Origin: an uncultured Leifsonia sp.
GTDB taxonomy: Bacteria; Actinomycetota; Actinomycetes; Actinomycetales; Microbacteriaceae
Assembly: GCF_945957465.1 (NCBI RefSeq)
Contig: NZ_CAMFLC010000004.1
Coordinates: 62,001 to 126,000 of the forward strand
Length of the DNA stretch: 64,000 nt
Reading direction: 5' to 3'
The notes beneath the pieces were generated by a model. That model was given only the letters and a program-made list of their open reading frames with translations. It did not search any database and had not been told where the DNA came from. Position numbers and translations under genes: made by a program. Below are positions 44,144 to 51,452 of the stretch, piece by piece (the first letter of the stretch is position 1; each line of letters starts with the position of its first letter).

Positions 44144-45796
44144 TCACGAGTTCACGCGGATGATCTCCTTCTGGTAGGGCGCGATCACGGCGCCGGAGAT
44201 CCGCAGGTCGAGCATCAGGAACGGTCGTTCGCCCGCCGGGCGCGCCGCCCACTCGGCCAGGACCTCCAAATCGGCCAGCGTGCGCACCACGACACCCTGC
44301 GCGCCGACGGCGCGTCCGAGGGCCGCGAAGTCGACCTCCGGGATGCGCATCGGACCCTGGGCCAGGCCCTTGAGACCGTACAGGTTCACCTCTGCTCCGT
44401 AGGCCGCGTCGTTCCAGACCACGGCCAGGCCACGGCCGCCGGCGACGCGCACGGCGGACTCCAGGTCGGCCAGGGCCATCAGGCCGCCGCCGTCGCCGGT
44501 CGTGAGCACCACCGTCGATTCCGGGTGCGCCAGCGCGGCGCCCGCGACGCTCGGGAAGCCGAGGCCGATCGACTGGTATGCCGTGCCCACCATGATCATG
44601 CGGTCGGGGGAGGCGACCGGCCAGTACATGTTCGCCCAGCCGATGAAGTGGCCGCCGTCGGAGACGACCACACGGTCGGCGGGCAGCAGTTCGCCGATGC
44701 GCGCGGCGGCCGAACGCGGGTCCAGTCGCCCGTCGGCGGCGAGACCGCTCCCGGCCGGCCGAGCGGTCAGGGCACCGACGTCGACCGACTCGCGCCAGCC
44801 CGACGGCTCGGCTCCGAGAGCGCGCAGCTCGTCCAGCAGCGCCTCCGCGACCAGGCGGGCGTCGCCGCGCACGAATGCTCCGACCTGCGGATGGGTCGCG
44901 GCCGGGGAGACGTCCACCTGGATGATCCGGGTGCCCGGCGCGAACAGGTCGCCGAACCGCATCGTGAACTGGTTGAGGGAGGCGCCGAAGAGCACGGCGA
45001 CGTCGGCCCTCCGTACGGCCTCCATCGCCCCTTCCGCACCGAAGCCGCCGGTGACGCCGAGGTCGAAGCGGGTGTCGGGGAACACGCCGCGTCCCAGGGC
45101 GGTGCCGGCCGTCAGGGCGCCCGTCGCGTCGGCGAGACCACCGAGCGCGGCGCCCGCACCCGAGATCCACGCGCCGCGACCGGCGAGCAGGAACGGGCGC
45201 TCGGCGGCGGCCAGCGCCCGAGCGGCGTCCGCGATCGCCCGGGCGGCGAAGGGACCGGCCGGCGCGAGCGGGGCCGGTGCGACAGGTGCGGGCGCGGCCG
45301 GCACAGGCCCGGCCTCGCGCGTGGCGACGTCGTAGGGGATGGCGAGGACGGTGGGCACCCGGTAGGTGAGCGCGTGCTCTACGGCGATGACCGTCGTGGC
45401 CGCGGCGTCGGTGCGGCCGACCGTGTAGGTGCGGGCGCCGACGGCGCTGGCGAGCGCGATCTGGTCGACTCCCCAGGGGCGCGGGCCCGAGGTCGGCTCG
45501 TCTCCCACGACCAGCACGAGCGGGATGTGCGCCTGCCGCGCCTCCGCCAGCGCGGTGAGGGTGTTCGTGAAGCCCGCCCCGTAGGTCGCGGTGGCGGCGG
45601 CCAGCCTCCCCGATGCGCGGTGGTAGGCGTCGGCTGCCACGACGGCGCCCGCCTCGTGCCGCATCGCCGAGTACGCGACGGCGCCGTCGCGCTCGAGCGC
45701 GTCGAGGAAGTGGGCGTTGCCGTTGCCCATGACACCGAAGACCTGGTCGACGTGCTGGGCGAGGGCGGCGGCGACGTGAGCGGACACAGAGGGCAT
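44144..45796 (-). CDS. Thiamine diphosphate-dependent enzyme, acetolactate-synthase-like
   Basis: 550-residue TPP enzyme of the pyruvate oxidase/acetolactate synthase superfamily. The N-terminal pyrimidine-binding domain has FGVMGNGNAHFLDAL with an acidic RHEAGAVVAADAY (Glu about 50), the middle domain is divergent, and the C-terminal domain has the TPP/Mg motif TGDGGGLMALADLESAV with the matching Asn in VVWNDAAYG. Substrate not visible; benzoylformate or oxalyl-type decarboxylases and IlvB paralogues have the same layout. Start ATG 45796; TATACT on this strand (45929-45924) gives a leader of about 120 bases. It is divergent from the YciI gene. Confidence 0.86.
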   Translation of the reverse strand: MPSVSAHVAAALAQHVDQVFGVMGNGNAHFLDALERDGAVAYSAMRHEAGAVVAADAYHRASGRLAAATATYGAGFTNTLTALAEARQAHIPLVLVVGDEPTSGPRPWGVDQIALASAVGARTYTVGRTDAAATTVIAVEHALTYRVPTVLAIPYDVATREAGPVPAAPAPVAPAPLAPAGPFAARAIADAARALAAAERPFLLAGRGAWISGAGAALGGLADATGALTAGTALGRGVFPDTRFDLGVTGGFGAEGAMEAVRRADVAVLFGASLNQFTMRFGDLFAPGTRIIQVDVSPAATHPQVGAFVRGDARLVAEALLDELRALGAEPSGWRESVDVGALTARPAGSGLAADGRLDPRSAAARIGELLPADRVVVSDGGHFIGWANMYWPVASPDRMIMVGTAYQSIGLGFPSVAGAALAHPESTVVLTTGDGGGLMALADLESAVRVAGGRGLAVVWNDAAYGAEVNLYGLKGLAQGPMRIPEVDFAALGRAVGAQGVVVRTLADLEVLAEWAARPAGERPFLMLDLRISGAVIAPYQKEIIRVNS

Positions 45797-45829
45797 GCTG
45801 GTGCCTTTCGAGACGGGAACGGAGGTGCG

Positions 45830-45907
45830 ATGATCCGTATGTGTCTCGCGCGCTGCTGCCGGAGGAGCGCGGCTTCGTGCCCTTTTTTCGAGCACCGGGC
45901 CGGATGA
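45830..45907 (+). CDS. Putative Cys-rich leader peptide
   Basis: A 25-residue frame, MIRMCLARCCRRSAASCPFF and on to EHRAG, with four Cys including a Cys-Cys pair, directly after GGAGGTGCG. It stops 98 bases before the YciI gene. Cys-rich leader ORFs that sense cysteine supply occur in Actinobacteria upstream of sulfur genes, which this resembles. A T6 tract lies inside the frame. No sigma-70-like promoter was found on this strand, and the frame is antisense to the TPP gene leader, so the call is tentative. Confidence 0.35.
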   Translation: MIRMCLARCCRRSAASCPFFEHRAG

Positions 45908-46005
45908 ACGGCCGGACGTCAGCAGTATAGCCGGGCGACGGGCGTCGAAAACGGCCCCGCCCATTCGACGTGAGGGTGTTCAGGACATTCGACGAAGGGG
46001 AAGAC

Positions 46006-46362
46006 ATGACCGAGTACCTGATCCTCATCCACGGTGACGAGAGCCGGTGGGATGCGCTGAGCGCGGACGAGCGCTCGGCGGTGGACGAGGCCCATCGGGC
46101 GTTCAACGAGAAGGCCGCCGGACGGGTGCGTGCGGCGGGGGAGCTGCAGGCGACCTCCACCGGCGCGGCGGTGCGCACGGGAGCGGACGGCGAGCCGCGG
46201 ACGACCGACGGCCCGTTCTCCGAGGCGAAGGAGGTCGTCGGCGGCTTCTACGTGGTCGAGGGCGACGACCGGGACGAGGTGGTGGCGCTCGCGGCCTCCC
46301 TCGCCGAAGCGCGGCAGGGTCACGGCGGCATCGAGGTGCGCCCGCTGGTCGACCGCGGCTGA
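46006..46362 (+). CDS. YciI-family (DGPF) protein
   Basis: Small soluble protein of 118 residues in the YCII family, a ferredoxin-like dimeric fold. The conserved TTDGPFSEAKEVVGGFYVVEG (about 62-82) carries the DGPF signature, and the N-terminus MTEYLILIHGDESRW is the first strand. These proteins often sit beside ECF sigma factor genes and their role is unknown. ATG 46006 follows GAAGGGGAAGAC. It lies 35 bases upstream of the VOC gene, probably one transcript; a possible leader peptide precedes it. Confidence 0.9.
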   Translation: MTEYLILIHGDESRWDALSADERSAVDEAHRAFNEKAAGRVRAAGELQATSTGAAVRTGADGEPRTTDGPFSEAKEVVGGFYVVEGDDRDEVVALAASLAEARQGHGGIEVRPLVDRG

Positions 46363-46397
46363 CGGACCCTCGGCGCAGAGAGGAGGAGGATGCGCGC

Positions 46398-46775
46398 ATG
46401 ACGGATACAGGGATCATCGGGGTGAACACGATCGGCATCCCGGTAGCGGACCAGGATGTCGCGCTGGCGTTCTACCGGGACACGCTCGGGTTCGACGTGC
46501 TGGTGGACGCGCCGCTGCCCACGGGCGGCCGCTGGATCATGCTGGCGCCGCCGGGATCGGCCGTATCGGTCTCGCTCGTCACTGCGAGCGGGGACGTGCC
46601 GGCGGGGGTCGAGACCGGCATCCGGTTCGAGAGTCGGGACGCGGGCGCCACACACCAGGAACTCATCCGGCGCGGGGTCGCGGTGGGGGAGCTGCTGCGC
46701 TGGCTCGGCGTACCGGCGATGTTCCAGGCAACCGACCCCGACGGCAACCGCTTCGAGGTCGTCGAGCGCGCCTGA
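46398..46775 (+). CDS. VOC superfamily (glyoxalase/bleomycin resistance-type) protein
   Basis: Small metal-dependent or binding protein of 125 residues with two beta-alpha-beta-beta-beta modules. The first module reads GVNTIGIPVADQDVALAFYRDTLGFDVL (about 8-35), the second GIRFESRDAGATHQELIRRGVAVGE and QATDPDGNRFEVVER (about 108-122), where the C-terminal Glu is the usual metal ligand. Enzymatic role unknown; relatives include dioxygenases and antibiotic-binding proteins. It starts 35 bases after the YciI gene behind AGAGGAGGAGG. It is convergent with the LacI gene across a palindromic element. Confidence 0.88.
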   Translation: MTDTGIIGVNTIGIPVADQDVALAFYRDTLGFDVLVDAPLPTGGRWIMLAPPGSAVSVSLVTASGDVPAGVETGIRFESRDAGATHQELIRRGVAVGELLRWLGVPAMFQATDPDGNRFEVVERA

Positions 46776-46790
46776 GCGCCCCGAGCGGCG

Positions 46791-46874
46791 CCCGAGGGGC
46801 GAGCAAACGCCCTGAAGCGGGCGTTTTAGGGGCGTTTGGACGCCCCTCGGGAGCCCCTCGGGAGCCCCTCGGGT
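46791..46874. repeat. Palindromic element 1 (left end of sugar cassette)
   Basis: A nested hairpin at a convergent junction. Outer arms CCCGAGGGGCG (46791-46801) and CGCCCCTCGGG (46841-46851); inner stem AAACGCCC (46805-46812) with GGGCGTTT (46819-46826); then three 11-base copies of CCCCTCGGGAG-type sequence. The reverse complement resembles element 2 at 53232-53300 over nearly 60 bases. It also forms the end of the lacI-type reading frame. Confidence 0.8.
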
Positions 46875-47914
46875 GCCGGTCCGCTGCTCGCCCGAACGAT
46901 GAGGCGCGTCGGGAGAACCGACGACCGCACGGGCTCCGGGCGGCCTTCGATCTCGGCGATCAGCAGCTCCACGGCGCGGCGGCCGGTGGTCTCGAACTCC
47001 TGATGGATGGTGGTGAGCGGAGGCCAGAAGGAGTCCGACTCGGCCATGTCGTCGAACCCGACGACGCTGACGTCGTCCGGCACGCGCCGCCCGGCCTCGT
47101 GCAGCGCCCGCAGCACGCCGAGCGCCATCTGGTCGTTCGCGGCGAACACCGCGGTGATCTCCGGCCGCGCCGCGATCTCGCGGCCGAAGCCGTATCCCGC
47201 GCTCGTCGACCAGTCGCCGCGGAAGACCTCGGGAACGGTCGCGCCCGCGGCCTCCAGCGTGTCGCGCCACGCCTGCTCGCGGCGCGCCGCCGAATACGAC
47301 TCGGCCGGACCGGCGATGTGCCACACCGTCTCGTGCCCGAGCGAGAGGAGGTGCTCGGTCGCCTGGCGGGCGCCCTCCGCCTGGTCGGTGTCGACCTGCG
47401 GGTAGTCGGAGCGTTCGGTGGAGTCGATCACGACGACCGAGAGGCCGGGAGGCAGCTCGACGTCGGCGCGGTCGACGATGTGCGCCTCGATGACGATGAT
47501 GATCCCGTCGACCGCCTGTTCGAGCAGCCGTGTGAAGGCGACGCTCACGTCTTGCTGCGTGGGCCGCTCCACCGGCACGACGGTGATCGAATAGCCCGCG
47601 GTCGCCGCCGACACCGCGATCGCATCGAGTGTGCGCATGTTCCCGTACGACGACAGCGTGAACATCACCACGCCGAGATTGCGGAACAGCCCGGAACGCA
47701 GCGCACGGGCAGCGCGGTTGGGCCGGTAGCCCAGAGCCTGCATGGAGGCCAGCACCCGGTCGCGCGTCGCCGCCTCCACGTTGGTGAGGCCGTTCGCGAC
47801 CCGTGAGACGGTCTGCGTGGAGACGCCTGCGTGCGCGGCGACGTCGCCGAGCGAGGGGCCGCGGGTGCGGCCGCCGCGGCGTGCGGGCGCCGGATCGGCG
47901 ATCGACTCGGTCAT
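46826..47914 (-). CDS. LacI-family transcriptional regulator
   Basis: Sugar-responsive repressor of 362 residues. The N-terminal HTH (about 20-70) reads PSLGDVAAHAGVSTQTVSRVANGLTNV with the hinge NRAARALRSGLFRNLGVVMF, and a periplasmic-binding-protein-like ligand domain (about 75-345). It is divergent from the ABC operon and its operator sequences lie in the gap. The last residues (about 348-362, GLPRGSRGASKRP) are encoded by palindromic element 1, so the natural C-terminus was probably near RASSGPAPE. Start ATG 47914. The likely inducer is a beta-galactoside or its product, inferred from the GH35 gene. Confidence 0.93.
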   Translation of the reverse strand: MTESIADPAPARRGGRTRGPSLGDVAAHAGVSTQTVSRVANGLTNVEAATRDRVLASMQALGYRPNRAARALRSGLFRNLGVVMFTLSSYGNMRTLDAIAVSAATAGYSITVVPVERPTQQDVSVAFTRLLEQAVDGIIIVIEAHIVDRADVELPPGLSVVVIDSTERSDYPQVDTDQAEGARQATEHLLSLGHETVWHIAGPAESYSAARREQAWRDTLEAAGATVPEVFRGDWSTSAGYGFGREIAARPEITAVFAANDQMALGVLRALHEAGRRVPDDVSVVGFDDMAESDSFWPPLTTIHQEFETTGRRAVELLIAEIEGRPEPVRSSVLPTRLIVRASSGPAPEGLPRGSRGASKRP

Positions 47915-47970
47915 GGTTCCTCATTCTGGTGATGGCGGCTGTTCCGTCGAGGGTCGACACGGACTTGCGT

Positions 47971-47988
47971 CATGTTGACGTCAACATG
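47971..47988. promoter_or_regulatory. LacI-type operator O1
   Basis: Perfect 18-base palindrome CATGTTGACGTCAACATG with the CG centre typical of LacI-family sites. It lies between a possible -35 TTGCGT (47965-47970) and -10 TATGGT (47990-47995) of the ABC operon promoter, so binding would block polymerase. Confidence 0.8.
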
Positions 47989-48005
47989 CTATGGTAGCGA
48001 ACCAG

Positions 48006-48021
48006 ATGTTGACGTAAACAT
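48006..48021. promoter_or_regulatory. LacI-type operator O2
   Basis: ATGTTGACGTAAACAT, the O1 core with one mismatch to the palindrome, centred 34 bases from O1 and downstream of the putative -10. A second site may allow cooperative or looped binding. Confidence 0.7.
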
Positions 48022-48063
48022 CTCTGCTCCACCGAAATACGCTCCGACCATCCGAGGAAGGCC

Positions 48064-48990
48064 ATGACAACGACGTCCCTCACGCCGACGGCCCCGCCGG
48101 CGTCCCCGCCGCGGCGGCTGCGGCGCCAGCGTCGCGACTGGCGCGGCTGGGCCTTCGTGGCCCCGTTCATGGTGGTGTTCGCCCTCATGATCGTCGCACC
48201 CGTCGTCTACGCGCTCTACCTGAGCCTGTTCCGCCAGCAGCTCATCGGCGGCAACGCATTCGTCGGGCTCGACAATTACGTGGCGGTCCTCCAAGACGGC
48301 AAGTTCTGGGAGTCGTTCGGCCGAGTCGCGCTGTTCCTCGTGGTGCAGGTGCCGATCATGCTCGCCCTCTCGCTGGTCGCCGCACTCGCGCTCGACTCCG
48401 CACGGCTGCACGGCGCGGGCTTCTTCCGGATCGCGCTGTTCCTCCCGTACGCCGTGCCCGGCGTGGTCGCTGCCCTCATCTGGGGCTTCATCTACGGGGA
48501 CCAGTTCGGCCTCACCGCGGGTGTCAACCACCTGCTCGGCACGCAGCTGGCTCCGCTCGCCGGCCAGTGGATCCTCGGCTCGATCGGCAACATCGTCACC
48601 TGGGAGTTCATGGGCTACAACATGCTCATCTTCTATGCGGCGCTGCGCGTCATCCCCGGCGAACTCTACGAAGCCGCCGAGATCGACGGCGCCGGTGCAT
48701 TCCGCACCGTGTTCAGCATCAAGCTGCCCGCGGTGCGCGGCGCGATCGTCATCGCGACGATCTTCTCGATCATCGGCAGCTTCCAGCTCTTCAATGAGCC
48801 GAACCTCCTGAAGCAGCTGGCGCCCAACGCGATCAGCAGCTACTTCACGCCCAACATGTACGCCTACAACCTGTCGTTCGCCGGTCAGCAGTTCAACTAC
48901 GCGGCCACGGTCGCGATCGTGATGGGAGTCGTCACCGCGGTGATCGCCTACGTCGTCCAGCTCCGGGGCTCGCGGAAGGAGCTCAGCTGA
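48064..48990 (+). CDS. Sugar ABC transporter permease (MalF-like)
   Basis: Inner-membrane permease of 308 residues with a basic N-terminus (about 1-30) and six membrane helices. The ATPase-contact loop appears as LYEAAEIDGAGAFRTVFSIKLPAVRGA (about 199-224), the EAA motif of MalF-like permeases. Part of a carbohydrate importer with the next two genes; no ATPase in the cassette, so MsiK is the likely partner. Start ATG 48064 follows GAGGAAGGCC. The stop overlaps the next start (TGATG). Confidence 0.93.
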   Translation: MTTTSLTPTAPPASPPRRLRRQRRDWRGWAFVAPFMVVFALMIVAPVVYALYLSLFRQQLIGGNAFVGLDNYVAVLQDGKFWESFGRVALFLVVQVPIMLALSLVAALALDSARLHGAGFFRIALFLPYAVPGVVAALIWGFIYGDQFGLTAGVNHLLGTQLAPLAGQWILGSIGNIVTWEFMGYNMLIFYAALRVIPGELYEAAEIDGAGAFRTVFSIKLPAVRGAIVIATIFSIIGSFQLFNEPNLLKQLAPNAISSYFTPNMYAYNLSFAGQQFNYAATVAIVMGVVTAVIAYVVQLRGSRKELS

Positions 48991-49937
48991 TGGCTGCTCT
49001 GACTCAGACCGGGAACCCTCGCCGCAAGGCGCCCTCCCGCGCCGCTGCCCGCTCCAACCGCGCAGCGGCGCAAGCGGGAGCGACCTCCGGCCGCCGCATC
49101 CGCAAGTCGACCGTGCTGACCATCGTGATGGTCCTCTTCACGATCTATTCGTTCGTGCCGCTCGTCTGGCTGATCGTGAACGCGACCAAGAGCCAGCCGG
49201 ACCTGTACTCGTCGTTCGGACTCTGGTTCGGCAAGGACTTCAACCTCTTCCAGAACGTCGTCGAGCTGTTCACCTACCGCGGCGGCATCTTCCTGCAGTG
49301 GCTGGGCAACACCCTCCTCTATGTCGTCGTCGGTGCGGGAGGCGCGACCCTGCTCGCAACCGTGGCGGGGTACGGGATGGCGAAATACAACTTCCGCGGA
49401 AAGAAGGCGCTCTTCGCGGTGATCATCGGCGCGATAGCCGTGCCGGGCAACGCCCTCGCCGTGCCGACTTTCTTGATGTTCAGCCAGGTCGGACTGACCA
49501 ATACGCCGTGGGCCGTCATCATCCCGTCGTTGGTGAGCCCCTTCGGCTTCTACCTCATCTGGACGTATGCCAGCGAGGCCGTGCCCACCGAGCTGCTCGA
49601 GGCCGCCCGGATGGACGGCGCGGGGGAGTTCCGCACCTTCTTCACGATCTCGCTCCGCCTGCTCGCGCCCGGCGTGGTCACCGTGGCGCTCTTCGCGATC
49701 GTCGCGACCTGGAACAACTACTTCCTGCCGCTCATCATGCTGAGCGATCCGACCTGGTACCCCCTGACGGTCGGCCTCAGCCAGTGGAGCGCGCAGGCGA
49801 CGGGGGTCGGCGCCCAGCCGATCTTCAACCTCGTGATCACCGGTTCGCTCATCACGATCATCCCGATCGTGGCGGCGTTCCTGGTGCTCCAGCGCTACTG
49901 GCAGTCGGGTCTGGCCGCCGGCAGCGTCAAGCAGTGA
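48990..49937 (+). CDS. Sugar ABC transporter permease (MalG-like)
   Basis: Second permease, 315 residues, with six membrane helices after a 40-residue basic extension. EAA motif: LLEAARMDGAGEFRTFFTISLRLLAPG (about 200-226). It pairs with the MalF-like permease to form the channel. ATG 48990 overlaps the previous stop by one base. It is followed 56 bases later by the binding-protein gene, which has its own ribosome site GAAAGGAAC. Confidence 0.93.
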   Translation: MAALTQTGNPRRKAPSRAAARSNRAAAQAGATSGRRIRKSTVLTIVMVLFTIYSFVPLVWLIVNATKSQPDLYSSFGLWFGKDFNLFQNVVELFTYRGGIFLQWLGNTLLYVVVGAGGATLLATVAGYGMAKYNFRGKKALFAVIIGAIAVPGNALAVPTFLMFSQVGLTNTPWAVIIPSLVSPFGFYLIWTYASEAVPTELLEAARMDGAGEFRTFFTISLRLLAPGVVTVALFAIVATWNNYFLPLIMLSDPTWYPLTVGLSQWSAQATGVGAQPIFNLVITGSLITIIPIVAAFLVLQRYWQSGLAAGSVKQ

Positions 49938-49993
49938 ACCGACCCAGCACCAGCACCTCCCTCCCATTCCACAAGGAAGTGAAAGGAACACCC

Positions 49994-51343
49994 ATGAAGC
50001 GCATCCTGCGATCGCGGACTCTGCGCCGCGTGGCGACAGCCGTCGTGGCCAGTGCCGTCATCGGCGCCTCGCTCGCGGCCTGCTCGTCGGGCTCCGGCTC
50101 GACCGGCGGCGGCAGCTCGTCCGACGTCGAGTCCGCCCTCAAGCAGGGCGGCACGATCACCTACTGGTCGTGGACGCCGTCGGCCGAGGCACAGGTGGCC
50201 GCGTTCGAGAAGGCGTACCCCAAGGTCCACGTCAAGCTCGTCAACGCCGGCACCAACACCACCGAGTACACCAAACTGCAGAACGCGATCAAGGCGGGCT
50301 CGGGCGCGCCGGACGTCGCCCAGGTCGAGTACTACGCCATCCCGCAGTTCGCCCTGTCGGACTCCCTCGTCGACCTGAAGCAGTACGGCTTCGATTCCCT
50401 CAAGAGCGATTACACGCCGGGTCCGTGGGGTTCCGTCAACGTCGGCGGCAAGCTCGTCGGCCTCCCGCAGGACTCCGGCCCCATGGCGATGTTCTACAAC
50501 AAGACGGTCTTCGACAAGTACGGCATCGCCGTGCCGAAGACCTGGGACGAGTACGTCGCCGCCGCGCAGAAGCTGCACGCCGCCGACCCGAACGCCTACA
50601 TCACGAGCGACTCGGGTGACTCCGGGTTCACCACCTCGATGATCTGGCAGGCCGGTGGCCGTCCCTTCCAGACCGACGGCACGAAGGTGTCGATCAACCT
50701 CCAGGACGCGGGCACCAAGAAGTGGACCGCCACCTGGGACAAGCTGGTCGAAGGAAAGCTGCTCTCGACCGTCCCCGGCTGGAGCGACGACTGGTACAAG
50801 GCGCTCGGCAACGGCTCCATCGCCACGCTGGTGACCGGCGCGTGGATGCCCGGCGTGCTCGAGTCCTCGGTGAAGGACGGCTCGGGTCAGTGGCGAGTCG
50901 CCCCGGTCCCCACCTATGACGGCACGCCGGTCAACGCCGAGAACGGCGGAGGCGCGCAGGTCGTGCTCAAGCAGTCGAAGAACCAGGCGCTCGCCGCGGG
51001 CTTCCTCAAGTGGTTGAACAACGACCCGGCGTCGATCAAGGTCTTCCTGAAGTCCGGCGGCTTCCCGTCGACCACCAAGGACCTGAACTCGTCCGACTTC
51101 CTCGCCCAGGCTCCGGAATACTTCGGCGGCCAGAAGATCAACGAGGTGCTCGTCGACGGTGCGAAGAACGTCGCCACCGGCTGGCAGTACCTGCCCTTCC
51201 AGGTGTACGCGAACAGCATCTACGGCGACACCGTCGGCCAGTCGTACACCTCGAACTCCAGCCTCAACCCGGGCCTGCAGGCCTGGCAGAAGGCGCTGGT
51301 GAACTACGGCAACCAGCAGGGCTTCACGGTCAGCGGCAAGTAA
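49994..51343 (+). CDS. Extracellular sugar-binding lipoprotein (family 1)
   Basis: Solute-binding protein of the importer, 449 residues. The signal ends LAAC (lipobox) with the modified Cys at about 30, followed by a Gly/Ser linker. The binding domain is a family 1 SBP with VAQVEYYAIPQF (about 110-121), TWDEYVAAAQKLH (about 181-193), a TGAWMPG loop and NGGGAQVVLKQSKN (about 315-328). Trp and Tyr residues suggest an oligosaccharide ligand. It lies between the MalG permease and GH35 genes, so galacto-oligosaccharide is a reasonable ligand, by inference. Confidence 0.92.
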   Translation: MKRILRSRTLRRVATAVVASAVIGASLAACSSGSGSTGGGSSSDVESALKQGGTITYWSWTPSAEAQVAAFEKAYPKVHVKLVNAGTNTTEYTKLQNAIKAGSGAPDVAQVEYYAIPQFALSDSLVDLKQYGFDSLKSDYTPGPWGSVNVGGKLVGLPQDSGPMAMFYNKTVFDKYGIAVPKTWDEYVAAAQKLHAADPNAYITSDSGDSGFTTSMIWQAGGRPFQTDGTKVSINLQDAGTKKWTATWDKLVEGKLLSTVPGWSDDWYKALGNGSIATLVTGAWMPGVLESSVKDGSGQWRVAPVPTYDGTPVNAENGGGAQVVLKQSKNQALAAGFLKWLNNDPASIKVFLKSGGFPSTTKDLNSSDFLAQAPEYFGGQKINEVLVDGAKNVATGWQYLPFQVYANSIYGDTVGQSYTSNSSLNPGLQAWQKALVNYGNQQGFTVSGK

Positions 51344-51359
51344 CCCGTCCACACCCTCA

Positions 51360-51422
51360 CCCGCCCGTCGGCGGGGTCGCGACACGCCGTTCACCGGCAC
51401 GGATGACGGCGCGTCGCGGCCC
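51360..51422 (+). promoter_or_regulatory. Intergenic hairpins between binding-protein and GH35 genes
   Basis: CCCGCC-CGTC-GGCGGG (51360-51375) and GGGGTCGCGAC (51373-51383) with GTCGCGGCCCC (51412-51422, one G-T pair). They may reduce read-through into the GH35 gene; no T-run follows. Confidence 0.45.
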
Positions 51423-51452
51423 CGCTGCGGGACGCGAGGGAAGAAAGAGCGC

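Noticed and set aside
45797-45929. Riboswitch in the TPP-enzyme leader
   Set aside because: The leader is about 120 bases, but I find neither thi-box sequence nor any other known riboswitch core.
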